Source of the DNA: Bacillus safensis FO-36b
Lineage (GTDB): Bacteria > Bacillota > Bacilli > Bacillales > Bacillaceae
Assembly: GCF_000691165.1 (NCBI RefSeq)
Contig: NZ_ASJD01000002.1
Coordinates: 248,001 to 312,000, forward strand
DNA length: 64,000 nt
Reading direction: 5' to 3'
Shown here in pieces: positions 8,134-17,057 of this stretch; position 1 is the first letter of the stretch; every line of letters begins with the position of its first letter. The position numbers were made by a program, and so were the translations under genes. Below the pieces are notes generated by a model, which was given only the letters and a program-made list of their open reading frames with translations, searched no databases and was not told where the DNA came from.

Positions 8134-9537
8134 TTAGTTGAACCCACACTGTTTTTCAGAAAACTCTTTTGCAGCCGTATCATTCATTTTTGCGATATGC
8201 TTCTTTGCTTGTTTCATACTTCTCGTTAAACCAAAATGAAAAAGGAAAACATCTCCTGTACAATAATCCGGATGTCTGCCTACCCGTCCAGAAATCTGAA
8301 CAAGTGCACTCTCTGTAAAAATAGTAGATTCCGAACCTAGTACCCCCACTTGAACATTTGGAATGGTTACGCCTCTTTCTAGAATAGTGGTTGTAACTAG
8401 TACATCGTATACGTAATCTCTAAAGTGCTGAACCTTTTGTTTCCTATCCGGATCATCGGCAGATACTCCCTCCACGTTTAAGGATTGTTCTCGAAGAATC
8501 TTCGTTACCTTCTTCATGACAGCAATTGAAGGAACAAAAAGTAATATTCTTCTCTTATTTGCAATATGTCTCTGCATCCAATTCATCACTTTAGGGGGCA
8601 GTTGGTTCTTTTTTAATTTCTTTTTCCAATGTCCGATCCAATGAAAGGTCGGTACGGGTAATGGGTGCTCGTGAAAACGCAAAGGAATTTTTATCGCTTC
8701 CAGTTTTCCGCGAGAAACCTCTCTCGTCATTTTTTTAGAGGGTGTCGCACTTAAATAAATCCTAACCCCTCCGTTCTTTCTCATCGCCTTTAGAACAGCA
8801 AATTGGAGTCGCTCATCCATTGAATAAGGGAAGACATCGACTTCATCTACAATGAGCACATCAAAAGCATTTTTGTATCTCATCAGCTGGTGGGTTGTGG
8901 TGATCACAAGCGGTGCTATTTGAAACCTTTGAGAACTGCCTCCATAAAGTACGGTAATTATCACCCCTTGAAATGCTTTTCTAAGCCGCGGTTCGAGTTC
9001 AAGCACAACATCTGTTCTAGGTGTCGCAATACAGACACTCATTCCTTGATTTAATGCATATTCGATTCCGTGAAAAAGCACTTCCGTTTTCCCTGCTCCG
9101 CAAACCGCCCAAACAAGTAGATCAAATTTGTTTTTAATAGCTTCAATCATTCTTTCTGACGCTCTTTTTTGTCCTTTAGACAGCTCTCCCTGCCATGTTA
9201 ATTCGGCTCGACCTGTTTCTACCATTTGTGGACCTGTCCATTCATAAAGAAACCCACATTCTGCTGCTTTTCCCATCATGATGCATGATCTACAGTACAC
9301 ACAATCCTTTTGACACACTTCACATGGAGAATGAGCGAAATACCGCTTGTGTGATACACCGCACCGGCAGCATGTAAAACCATTTGCTTTCCTCTCAATG
9401 GCTGGAGACCGATTGACTAAGCCCTTCTCCTCCAGCCAATCTAAATTGGACTGCGGGCACTTTGTTTCAACGGTGAGCAGATGGCGTGAATGCAGCTGCC
9501 CCATTAGTTCCATTGCTTTGTCCATATTCATCTTCAC
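8134..9537 (-). CDS. comFA: ComFA, DNA uptake helicase/translocase
   Basis: A superfamily 2 DEAD-type ATPase that drives transforming DNA across the membrane. A zinc finger (CCRCGVSH ... CEVCQKDCVYCRSC) precedes Walker A (WAVCGAGKTEVLF), the DEVD box (VLIVDEVDVFPYS), motif III (YLSATPSKK) and motif VI (LVQISGRVGRHPDY). I take the GTG at 9537 (about 467 residues, close to B. subtilis at about 463): AAAGGTG lies just before it and a likely promoter lies directly upstream. ATGs at 9531 and 9525 are alternatives. A TTG at 9615 is also in frame but would place the start inside the hairpin at 9614-9646. Confidence 0.93.
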   Translation of the reverse strand: MKMNMDKAMELMGQLHSRHLLTVETKCPQSNLDWLEEKGLVNRSPAIERKANGFTCCRCGVSHKRYFAHSPCEVCQKDCVYCRSCIMMGKAAECGFLYEWTGPQMVETGRAELTWQGELSKGQKRASERMIEAIKNKFDLLVWAVCGAGKTEVLFHGIEYALNQGMSVCIATPRTDVVLELEPRLRKAFQGVIITVLYGGSSQRFQIAPLVITTTHQLMRYKNAFDVLIVDEVDVFPYSMDERLQFAVLKAMRKNGGVRIYLSATPSKKMTREVSRGKLEAIKIPLRFHEHPLPVPTFHWIGHWKKKLKKNQLPPKVMNWMQRHIANKRRILLFVPSIAVMKKVTKILREQSLNVEGVSADDPDRKQKVQHFRDYVYDVLVTTTILERGVTIPNVQVGVLGSESTIFTESALVQISGRVGRHPDYCTGDVFLFHFGLTRSMKQAKKHIAKMNDTAAKEFSEKQCGFN

Positions 9538-9564
9538 CAAACACCTTTCAATTGATGTTTGGCT

Positions 9565-9595
9565 ATTATGCGCAAAGACATGACCTTTCGTCCAA
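9565..9595 (-). promoter_or_regulatory. Putative comFA promoter
   Basis: Minus strand TTGGAC (9595-9590) and CATAAT (9570-9565) with a 19-base spacer. Long, imperfect spacing suits a promoter that depends on an activator such as ComK. It lies 28 bases upstream of the proposed GTG start. Confidence 0.45.
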
Positions 9596-9613
9596 CAGTT
9601 AAAATCAAAAAAC

Positions 9614-9646
9614 AAAACCTCTTTTCCATACGAAAAGAGGTTTTTT
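9614..9646. terminator. 13-bp hairpin between degV and comFA: terminator and possible ComK box
   Basis: AAAACCTCTTTTC and GAAAAGAGGTTTT form a perfect 13-bp stem with a 5-base loop. T runs on both sides make it a plausible terminator in either direction; on the minus strand it would end the degV transcript. Each arm also reads approximately as a ComK AT-box (AAAA-N5-TTTT), and the arms are 6-8 bases apart, about the spacing of a two-turn K-box upstream of comFA. Confidence 0.65.
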
Positions 9647-9651
9647 AGGAA

Positions 9652-10494
9652 TTATCTAATCACCCAGCCAAGAGCTAAAGAGCCTTCACCTAGATGGGTG
9701 CCGATTACGGCACCAAAGTAGCTTTTATAAAATTCAACATGAGGATATTTTTCTGATAAGTGCGCAATTAATTCTTCTGCTTCTTCTTCTCTATTACCAT
9801 GTATCAGTGTTGCTCTCATCGGAACACCACGTGATGCATCTTCATCAAATAATTCAAAAATACGTGAAATGGCTTTTTTACGTGTGCGAATCTTCTCAAA
9901 AGGAACAATTAGCTTGTTGTCAAAATGCAAAATAGGCTTTACCTTTAAGAGGCTTCCAATAAAAGCCTGAGCACCATTTAATCTGCCGCCTCTTTGCAAA
10001 TGAGTTAAATCGTCTACCATAAAATACGCCCGCTGACTTTCTTTCAGGTAATTTAGATGTGCTAACACTTCTTCTAAAGAAGCACCTTCTTGGATTTTTT
10101 CAGCAGCTTCTAACACATAAAAACCTTGTGCCATACAGCTTGTTTCTGTATCAAACGGGTAAATATCAATCCCGTCAACTAGATCATTCGCTGAGACCGC
10201 ACTATTATACGTTCCACTAATTCCACTTGAAAGGTGGATACTAATCACGGCGTCGTATGTTTCACTTAGTTTTTCATATAAGGCTATTAATTCACCGAAA
10301 GCAGGCTGAGAGGTTGTTGGAAGATCTTTGTGTTTTTTGATTTCTTCATAATATGTCTTCCAGTCCATTTCTATTTCTTCACGGTATGATTCACTGCCGA
10401 AGATGACGTTAAGGGGGATCATATGAATATTATGTTTATCACGCAGCTCTTGTGGTAGATAAGCAGTACTGTCTGTTACAACGGCTATTTTCAT
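9652..10494 (-). CDS. degV: DegV family fatty-acid-binding protein (YviA)
   Basis: 280 residues. It has the DegV start (MKIAVVTDSTAYLPQEL), the lipid-headgroup motif region TTSQPAFGEL, SIHLSSGISGTYNSA, and the conserved DDLTHLQRGGRL and KVKPILHF segments. DegV (FakB-like) proteins bind a fatty acid and present it to a kinase (FakA) for incorporation into phospholipid; the ligand of this copy is unknown. It lies downstream of degU but is separated from it by a strong terminator. Confidence 0.92.
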   Translation of the reverse strand: MKIAVVTDSTAYLPQELRDKHNIHMIPLNVIFGSESYREEIEMDWKTYYEEIKKHKDLPTTSQPAFGELIALYEKLSETYDAVISIHLSSGISGTYNSAVSANDLVDGIDIYPFDTETSCMAQGFYVLEAAEKIQEGASLEEVLAHLNYLKESQRAYFMVDDLTHLQRGGRLNGAQAFIGSLLKVKPILHFDNKLIVPFEKIRTRKKAISRIFELFDEDASRGVPMRATLIHGNREEEAEELIAHLSEKYPHVEFYKSYFGAVIGTHLGEGSLALGWVIR

Positions 10495-10579
10495 TCTTAA
10501 ATACCTTCCTTATTCGTTAAGTTACTCTTTTTTATTTTAAAAGAATGATCATTTTTTCATTAGATTTATAATAGTAATC

Positions 10580-10608
10580 AAAAAAGCCTGCCTAATCAAT
10601 AGGCAAGC
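10580..10608 (-). terminator. Terminator of degSU
   Basis: Minus strand: a 9-bp stem GCTTGCCTA/TAGGCAGGC (one wobble pair), a 5-base loop and a T6 tail, in the 215-base gap between degU and degV. Nothing else is evident in that gap apart from room for a degV promoter. Confidence 0.85.
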
Positions 10609-10709
10609 CCTCTATATCCGAAAAAGAATCCTTACCCTGTCTATCATTTCCCTTCACCTAAAATGTGAGAGAATAAAAACAGGCGAAAAAGGAGTACTTG
10701 TCCGGAACA

Positions 10710-11399
10710 CTATCTCATTTCTACCCAGCCGTTTTTAATAGCTACAACAACAGCTTGTGTACGGTCGTTTACATTCATTTTTTGCAAAATGTTACTCACG
10801 TGGTTTTTAACTGTTTTCTCACTAATAAAGAGCGATTCACCGATTCCTCTGTTGCTCTTTCCGTCAGCTAACATTTGAAGAACTTCACATTCACGTCTAG
10901 TTAAGATATGAAGTGGTCTGCGAATTTCAGGATATACCTCATGCTGTGGATGTGCTGAAACGCCGCTAGTCGCTAGGCGTCGGAATTCATTTACTAAGTT
11001 ATGAGTGACTTTCGGGTGTAAATAAGAGCCTCCGTCAGCTACAACTTTCACTGCTTCGATGAGTGTGTCTGCATCCATTTCTTTTAACAGGTAGCCTCTC
11101 GCCCCTGTTTTCAATGCATGTGTTACATAGTTTTCATCGTCATGAATAGATAGAATAATGACTTTTGATTCGGGATAAAGCTCAACAAGCTGCTTTGTAG
11201 CCTCAACACCATTTACATTCGGCATATTAATGTCCATAATGACAACATCCGGATGATAGTGTTCTACGATACGTGCAGCTTCGTCACCGTCGTCTCCTTC
11301 TGCAACTACTTCAAAAGTAGGTTCAAAATCTAAAATCCGTTTGACACCTTCACGGAATAATTGGTGGTCATCAATAATTACAATATTTACTTTAGTCAC
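10710..11399 (-). CDS. degU: DegU, NarL-family response regulator
   Basis: 229 residues. The receiver domain (residues 1-120) has the acidic pair in [10 protein letters not shown], the phosphoacceptor aspartate in [14 protein letters not shown] and the switch lysine in YLLKEMDAD. The LuxR-type HTH at the C-terminus reads [40 protein letters not shown] in successive parts. DegU controls exoenzymes, motility, competence and biofilm genes. It follows degS by 64 bases. Confidence 0.98.
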   Translation of the reverse strand: MTKVNIVIIDDHQLFREGVKRILDFEPTFEVVAEGDDGDEAARIVEHYHPDVVIMDINMPNVNGVEATKQLVELYPESKVIILSIHDDENYVTHALKTGARGYLLKEMDADTLIEAVKVVADGGSYLHPKVTHNLVNEFRRLATSGVSAHPQHEVYPEIRRPLHILTRRECEVLQMLADGKSNRGIGESLFISEKTVKNHVSNILQKMNVNDRTQAVVVAIKNGWVEMR

Positions 11400-11463
11400 A
11401 AGCTACGCCTCCCCATGTTTATTGTTCTACACCTGAACTTTATGGTCAATATGTCTTTTGACT

Positions 11464-12639
11464 CTATTTTACAATTTTATTTTGCAATGTTAATGGCACG
11501 CGAATCATGATGAATGTCCCTAGACCTATTTTTGAGTCTATGGTCATTTTACCTTCCAGTAAGTCTACGCGTTCTTTCATGCCAAGTAAACCGAAGGATT
11601 TGTTTTTGTTTGTTTTCACATCTTTCATATCAAAGCCTTTTCCATCATCTTTAATAATTAAGGTCACAAAGTCTTTCGTTACTTCTACTTTGACAGAGAT
11701 TTCTTCAGCTTCAGAATGTTTTAATGAATTTGTGACAGCTTCTTGGGCTAGTCTAAACAGTGCTACTTCAAATTGAGAAGCAATTCTTTCGCTTTCTGTA
11801 TCACCTAGGCATTGGAACGTAATTTTGGTTTTTCCATCATATTCTTCAATTGTGTTTAAGTATTTTCTCAGTGTCGGAATCAGACCCAAATCATCTAAAG
11901 CCATCGGTCTTAAATCATAAATGATTCTTCTCACTTCGTACAGTGCATTTCGCACATTCTGTCTGAGACTTCTAATTTCTTTAAAACCTTCTTCTGTACC
12001 GCGGTCTCTAAAAATCCGTTCAATTAATTCGGAACGCATCATCACATTGGCCAGCATTTGAGCAGGGCCGTCATGAATTTCCCGAGACACTCTTTTGCGT
12101 TCTTCTTCTTGGGCTTCAATAATTCTGAGACCAAAATCTTGTTTTGCCTGAGCATCTTCAAGTAAAACGCCGACCTGGCGTAAATCCTGGTTGAGATAGT
12201 TGAGAACCACTGTAATCTGACTCACAAGCGTTTCAGAACGTTCAATGACGTCTTGTAAGCTTAATAATCGTCTTTCCAGATCGTCTCTTCTTTCTCTCAG
12301 CTGCTTCTCACGCTGCTGGATCATGGTGAGTTCCACTTGCAAGTTATGTGCTTTTTCGTAGGCCTCACGTATTTCTTCTTCGCTGAATTTGTTGAAGTTT
12401 CTGCTGACCTCAGATAAGCGGTTTCTAGCATGTCTTGTATGGACTTCCAGCTTATCCCCAAAATCAATTACTTCGTTTACTTGCTGTTTGATTTGCTTCA
12501 GCTCTTCTACTAGGCTTTCATATTGTTGACGGGACTGTTCGCCTATTCTAAATACTTCGTCCTTGCTGCCATCAACTGTACTTAGCATTTTCATGATGAT
12601 TGAATCCAATAATTTCGGATCCATTTTGGGTGTTGTCAT
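11464..12639 (-). CDS. degS: DegS, cytoplasmic sensor histidine kinase
   Basis: 391 residues from the ATG at 12639, which has GGGAGGG upstream; a more distal in-frame start would add 10 residues absent in B. subtilis. No membrane segments. Residues 1-180 form a long coiled-coil sensor region. The HisKA_3 box with the phosphorylated histidine is EERKRVSREIHDGPAQMLAN, followed by the HATPase N box (ALFRLAQEAVTNSLKHS) and G boxes (DDGKGFD, GLLGMKERV). It phosphorylates and dephosphorylates DegU. Confidence 0.98.
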   Translation of the reverse strand: MTTPKMDPKLLDSIIMKMLSTVDGSKDEVFRIGEQSRQQYESLVEELKQIKQQVNEVIDFGDKLEVHTRHARNRLSEVSRNFNKFSEEEIREAYEKAHNLQVELTMIQQREKQLRERRDDLERRLLSLQDVIERSETLVSQITVVLNYLNQDLRQVGVLLEDAQAKQDFGLRIIEAQEEERKRVSREIHDGPAQMLANVMMRSELIERIFRDRGTEEGFKEIRSLRQNVRNALYEVRRIIYDLRPMALDDLGLIPTLRKYLNTIEEYDGKTKITFQCLGDTESERIASQFEVALFRLAQEAVTNSLKHSEAEEISVKVEVTKDFVTLIIKDDGKGFDMKDVKTNKNKSFGLLGMKERVDLLEGKMTIDSKIGLGTFIMIRVPLTLQNKIVK

Positions 12640-12859
12640 GGCTTTTCCCTCCCGTAACAGTGATGTCATCTTTTTTTATTATAAATGTCATTGATCTGCA
12701 TTTTATGTCGAATTATAATGAAAGAATGCGTATAATCATGAAGTTTTTATGACGACCCTTTTTCCGCTCCTATCATCATAACAAAATACGCTGTAAAATT
12801 CTAAAACCAATGCAAATTTTCACTAGTCTTACAATTTGCTTGTCAGGAGGGTATGTCTT

Positions 12860-13528
12860 TTGCTGAATCGCTATCTTACAGTAAAAAGTCGTGGCGAGCA
12901 TGAGATCGTCATTGAAAAATCACGTTTTATTTGTCATATACAGCGTGCTGTCTCAGAAGAAGAAGCACAAGCATTTATACAATCCATTAAAAAACAACAT
13001 TGGAATGCCACACATAATTGTTCAGCCTATCTCATTGGTGAACATGACCTGATTCAAAAGGCGAATGATGATGGTGAACCAAGCGGTACAGCAGGTGTGC
13101 CAATGCTTGAAGTGCTAAAAAAACGGAAGCTGAAAGATACAGTCGTTGTGGTCACTCGTTATTTCGGCGGTATCAAGCTTGGTGCCGGTGGATTGATTCG
13201 TGCCTACGGAAAATCTGTATCAGAAGCTATCAACCATGTTGGAATGGTAGAGCGCTGTTTAATGCGTACAATGCACACAACAATAGATTATACATGGCTT
13301 GGAAAGGTAGAGAATGAGCTTAGAGCCTCATCTTTTCAGCTAAAAGAAATCCATTATGCAGAAGATGTTATTTTTGAGACATATGTCGAAGAAACACAAA
13401 CAGAGCAGTTCATTGAGTGGATGACTGAGCTGACAAATGGAAAGAGTGTTACAAAAGAAGGCGAACTTATTTATTTAGAAAAGGACATTGGTCCGATAAA
13501 GGAGACAGATGAATGGCACAACGAGTAA
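12860..13528 (+). CDS. yvyE: YvyE, IMPACT/YigZ family protein
   Basis: 222 residues from the TTG at 12860, chosen because GGAGGG lies 9 bases upstream and the resulting N-terminus (MLNRYLTVKSRGEHEIVIEKSRF) fits B. subtilis YvyE. The IMPACT domain shows HWNATHNCSAYLIG, DDGEPSGTAG and VTRYFGGIKLGAGGLIRAYG. Its bacterial role is uncertain; related proteins are linked to translation control. It overlaps tagV by 16 bases and is probably coupled to it, as in B. subtilis. Confidence 0.93.
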   Translation: MLNRYLTVKSRGEHEIVIEKSRFICHIQRAVSEEEAQAFIQSIKKQHWNATHNCSAYLIGEHDLIQKANDDGEPSGTAGVPMLEVLKKRKLKDTVVVVTRYFGGIKLGAGGLIRAYGKSVSEAINHVGMVERCLMRTMHTTIDYTWLGKVENELRASSFQLKEIHYAEDVIFETYVEETQTEQFIEWMTELTNGKSVTKEGELIYLEKDIGPIKETDEWHNE

Positions 13529-14604
13529 AAGTGCGTGTACGAAAGAAAAAGAGTAAGAAGAAGAGAATTATCAAACGTATTCTGGTCTTATTTTTGCTTC
13601 TTATCATCTGCATGGGCGGATTTGCAGTATATAAAATCGTCAATACTCTTCAAGCTGCTGACAAAACATATGATGAACTAAACCGTGGAGAGAAATCGAA
13701 TCTTCGTGATGCTGTCATTGATATTAAGAAAAAACCTTTCTCTGTACTATTTGTCGGAATTGAGGATTATGCCACAAAGGGTGATCATGGCCGTTCAGAT
13801 TCACTCATTGTCGCAACGATAAACCCCCAAGACAAAACGATGAAAATGGTTAGTATTCCTCGTGACACACGCGTACAGCTTGCAAGTGATACAACAGGAA
13901 GTAAAGAAAAGATCAATGCAGCATTTGCTAAAGGTGGTAAAGACGAAACGATCGAAACTGTCGAACAATTCTTGCATATTCCGATTGATAAGTATGCAAC
14001 CGTTGATTTTGACGGATTCAAGGATGTCATTGATGAAGTCGGCGGAATTGATATCGATGTTCCATTTGACTTCAATGAAAAAAGTGATGTTAAAAAATCG
14101 AAAAAGATTTACTTCAAAAAAGGCAATATGCATTTAAACGGGGAAGAAGCACTTGCTTACGCACGGATGAGAAAACAAGATCCACGCGGTGATTTCGGAC
14201 GTAACGATCGTCAGAAACAAATTTTACGTGCAATGATTGATCAAATGGCGAAGCCAAATAACATTGCGAACGTCGATAACATTGCGAAAGAAGTCAGTGA
14301 TCACATTACGACCAATTTCCGTATCACAGAAGGTCTTGCGCTTCAGCAAATCTACAGCGGATTTAAAGGAGACGACACAGAAACTCTTTCTATTAAGGGA
14401 TCAGACCTTTATTTAGGGCCAAATCGCACGTATTACTTTGAGCCAGATCCGACCAATTTAGCTAACGTACAAAATGAATTACGCACGCATTTAAAGCTGC
14501 CTGCTGAATCTTCAACTGAAACAGATTCACAAACCAATCCGTCCTCTGGTGAAACGGGGACAAGTGATACACCTAACTCTTCGACCAGCACACCTGGACA
14601 ATAA
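13513..14604 (+). CDS. tagV: TagV (YvhJ), LytR-CpsA-Psr wall polymer ligase
   Basis: 363 residues. A basic N-terminus (KVRVRKKKSKKKRI), one membrane helix (about residues 23-43) and an extracellular LCP domain with FVGIEDYATKGDHGRSDSLIVATINP, SIPRDTRV and the arginine motif AYARMRKQDPRGDFGRNDRQ. LCP enzymes transfer undecaprenyl-linked teichoic acid to peptidoglycan. The tail after about residue 330 is Ser/Thr-rich and disordered. It faces tagO across a shared terminator. Confidence 0.93.
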   Translation: MAQRVKVRVRKKKSKKKRIIKRILVLFLLLIICMGGFAVYKIVNTLQAADKTYDELNRGEKSNLRDAVIDIKKKPFSVLFVGIEDYATKGDHGRSDSLIVATINPQDKTMKMVSIPRDTRVQLASDTTGSKEKINAAFAKGGKDETIETVEQFLHIPIDKYATVDFDGFKDVIDEVGGIDIDVPFDFNEKSDVKKSKKIYFKKGNMHLNGEEALAYARMRKQDPRGDFGRNDRQKQILRAMIDQMAKPNNIANVDNIAKEVSDHITTNFRITEGLALQQIYSGFKGDDTETLSIKGSDLYLGPNRTYYFEPDPTNLANVQNELRTHLKLPAESSTETDSQTNPSSGETGTSDTPNSSTSTPGQ

Positions 14605-14642
14605 TAAAAACAGCCCAGTTCCTAGGAACGGGCTGTTTTTTA
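14605..14642. terminator. Bidirectional terminator between tagV and tagO
   Basis: CAGCCC/GGGCTG plus inner GTTCC/GGAAC with a single bulged A, flanked by A5 on the left and T7 on the right. It serves the converging tagV (+) and tagO (-) transcripts. Confidence 0.88.
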
Positions 14643-15707
14643 TTGTCTTTTGACCATTCGTTTATAAAATTTCGTAAATGGTTTAAACTCTTCATTCACC
14701 AAGCCTGTGACTTCCGCAATCACTTGCATGAACATGACCAGTAAAAAGATAATAATCAGTGATAACCATATGGTGGCACTTGTCAGCAAAATGGCACTTA
14801 AGCTAAAGACTAAGCCAATCATATAAATCACGATGACAGCCATGCGATGGGACAAGCCAAAGGCCATCAGTCTATGATGAATATGAGATTTGTCAGGTGC
14901 TGAAATCGGCTGTTTGTTTAATATTCGTCTAATGATGGCAAAAGTGGTATCGAAAATAGGGACACCTAAGATGATCACTGGGACAACAACACTAAACAAA
15001 GTGACACTTTTGTACAGCCCTAATAGTGACAGTACCGAAATCATATAGCCTAAAAAAAGCGAACCGGTGTCACCCATAAAAATCTTCGCTGGATGAAAGT
15101 TGTAAAAGAGAAAGCCGATGGTACTGCCAATGACAACAAGGGATAATGAAAGAATCAAAATTTTATCAGCTGAAAATGCCATCACGGCAATGGTTGATAA
15201 ACCGATGACAGAAATACCGGCAGCCAGTCCATCAAGGCCGTCAATTAAATTAATAGCATTTGTGATTCCGACAATCCATAACACGGTTAGGGGATATGCC
15301 ATCCAGCCTAACTCAATTCGATCTGTTAAGAAAGGAACAGAGAAAAAGTCCATTTTTAAGCCTGTGCTTACAATCAGACAAGCAACAAGAACTTGTACGA
15401 GAAATTTAAATCTTGCACTTAAATTATATTTATCATCAAATATACCTAGAATGACGATAAGTACGGCACCAACTGAAATTGCTGTAATTTTATTATGTAG
15501 AAACAGCCCGCCTGCTAATGCTCCAGCCGCTACCCCAATAAAAATTGCCAAACCGCCCATTCGAGGCATTACTTTATCATGAACTTTTCGTTTATTCGGC
15601 TGGTCCACTGCACCAATCTTAATTGCAAACTTTTTGACGATTGGTGTCACAATTAAAACTGTAGCCAGAGAGACAAAAAACGCTAATAAGGCGCGTTCGT
15701 AATCCAT
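14640..15707 (-). CDS. tagO: TagO, undecaprenyl-phosphate GlcNAc-1-phosphate transferase
   Basis: 355 residues with about 11 membrane helices, a polyprenyl-phosphate sugar-1-P transferase of the MraY/WecA family. Visible motifs: QPNKRKVHDKVMPRMGG, NAINLIDGLDGLAAG, FLFYNFHPAKIFMGDTGS and the cytoplasmic loop HIHHRLMAFGLSHR. It transfers GlcNAc-1-P from UDP-GlcNAc to undecaprenyl phosphate, the first step of wall teichoic and teichuronic acid assembly. GAAGGAG precedes the ATG. Confidence 0.97.
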   Translation of the reverse strand: MDYERALLAFFVSLATVLIVTPIVKKFAIKIGAVDQPNKRKVHDKVMPRMGGLAIFIGVAAGALAGGLFLHNKITAISVGAVLIVILGIFDDKYNLSARFKFLVQVLVACLIVSTGLKMDFFSVPFLTDRIELGWMAYPLTVLWIVGITNAINLIDGLDGLAAGISVIGLSTIAVMAFSADKILILSLSLVVIGSTIGFLFYNFHPAKIFMGDTGSLFLGYMISVLSLLGLYKSVTLFSVVVPVIILGVPIFDTTFAIIRRILNKQPISAPDKSHIHHRLMAFGLSHRMAVIVIYMIGLVFSLSAILLTSATIWLSLIIIFLLVMFMQVIAEVTGLVNEEFKPFTKFYKRMVKRQ

Positions 15708-15762
15708 AGGTCAGTCTCCTTCTAAATTGAAATCTGTATTTTGTATATTGGCCGCTCTTTCC

Positions 15763-15792
15763 ATTATACAATTGAATAGAGGATGATCACAA
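15763..15792 (-). promoter_or_regulatory. SigA promoter for tagO
   Basis: Minus strand TTGTGA (15792-15787), an 18-base spacer and a consensus TATAAT (15768-15763), 55 bases upstream of the tagO start. Confidence 0.6.
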
Positions 15793-15814
15793 GCTCCCCC
15801 TGTGAAGAAGAAAC

Positions 15815-15852
15815 AAATAAAAACGCACAATCCCTGATGAATTATGCGTTTT
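15815..15852 (-). terminator. Probable terminator of the tua operon
   Basis: Minus strand AAAACGCA ... TGCGTTTTT: an 8-bp stem with a long 17-base loop and a T-rich tail. The left arm overlaps the last codons of tuaH. Confidence 0.6.
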
Positions 15853-17041
15853 CTTTAATATTCGTTAGTTCCACCATGTTTGTGAACAGCGCGTGCCAAT
15901 CTTTTTTCTTCGCACGGCTTTGTCTTAGATGTCTATAGGTCATGTCGTCTTTTTTGCTGATCACTTTTTGGCAGGCTTCTACGAAGAGCGCAGGATCCTC
16001 GCCTTCTAAATATTCATACACATCATTCTCTTTTAGCCTTTCCGTTGACGGAAGATTTAAACCAACAACCGGTATTCCTGCGGCTAAAAATTCATATAGC
16101 TTGAGCGGAAACACAGCTTGATTGTAAGGAGATTGTTTGTATGGCATCATGCCTACATCAATCAGCTTCATATACGCAGGCACTTCTTCTGGTGCAACAG
16201 CACCTGTCCAAATCACATTCGGCAGTTTAAGTGCATGCTGAAAAGATGGGTCACCATTTGTTCCATCCGGACCGACAAATAAAAATGTCCAATCAGGCTG
16301 CATGCGGGCAGCTTCTGCTATCATGTCAAAATCCAGCTTCGGCTTGATGCCTCCAATAAAACCAAGAACAGTTCCTTCTCTACCTTGCAGCACATCCTCC
16401 TTACATGGAAGATTGCTTTTTGCAAACACATCGTACTCGACGCCATTTTCAACTGTAAAGACATCTTTCGGTTCACCCATGAGACGCCTTTTGATTTGAT
16501 CGTGTAAGTATTGAGAAGAACATGTAATGCTGTGTGCGTATTTGATGATTCGATTTTCTGCTTTCACAATGACACGCTGCCTCATATAAGAAAGCAAATT
16601 ATTTTTGCCGCTTATCGGCTCTCCCCACAGGTCACTGCAATCATAGACAATATGTTTCCATTCAAATAAAGAAGATAAGAGCGGAAAACCCGGAAACGTA
16701 TACCATAAGCAAACAGCGATTCCCTTCTTTTCCTCCTGCCGCAAATGCTCAAGAAGAGGGGACAATTTATGAATATAGAACATGTCTTGATATCGGCCAA
16801 AGCGGAAAAATTTGCTCTTGAGCACATCAGGAATGGTCAATTGCTTCATTCGATCGGTTATGGGCTGAAAGGGAGCTGTGTGACGGGATGCAGATGGACA
16901 TACCCAGATGACCTCTTTCGTTTCTGGATCAGATGCTAGAAATTCCGCCAGTCGATGCCGTCTGTACCTCAGGCCGTCCTGTCCCCATTCTCCCGTCGCT
17001 ACGATAACATGTATGATCGAGTCTGCTTTCACCTTTATCAC
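15842..17041 (-). CDS. tuaH: TuaH, teichuronic acid glycosyltransferase
   Basis: 399 residues. A GT-B fold protein with the N-terminal segment IHVIVATGEWGQDGLRYRRHRLAEFL typical of TuaH, a central IVYDCSDLWG motif, and a C-terminal GT4-like half (VLGFIGGIKPKLDFDMIAE ... FPLKLYEFLAAGIPVVGL). It probably adds one sugar of the repeating unit on the lipid carrier. Last gene of the tua operon, 16 bases after tuaG. The start (GTG at 17041) is not certain; another GTG lies 9 bases downstream. Confidence 0.92.
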   Translation of the reverse strand: MIKVKADSIIHVIVATGEWGQDGLRYRRHRLAEFLASDPETKEVIWVCPSASRHTAPFQPITDRMKQLTIPDVLKSKFFRFGRYQDMFYIHKLSPLLEHLRQEEKKGIAVCLWYTFPGFPLLSSLFEWKHIVYDCSDLWGEPISGKNNLLSYMRQRVIVKAENRIIKYAHSITCSSQYLHDQIKRRLMGEPKDVFTVENGVEYDVFAKSNLPCKEDVLQGREGTVLGFIGGIKPKLDFDMIAEAARMQPDWTFLFVGPDGTNGDPSFQHALKLPNVIWTGAVAPEEVPAYMKLIDVGMMPYKQSPYNQAVFPLKLYEFLAAGIPVVGLNLPSTERLKENDVYEYLEGEDPALFVEACQKVISKKDDMTYRHLRQSRAKKKDWHALFTNMVELTNIKENA

Positions 17042-17057
17042 CTTTTTTCCCTTCTGT

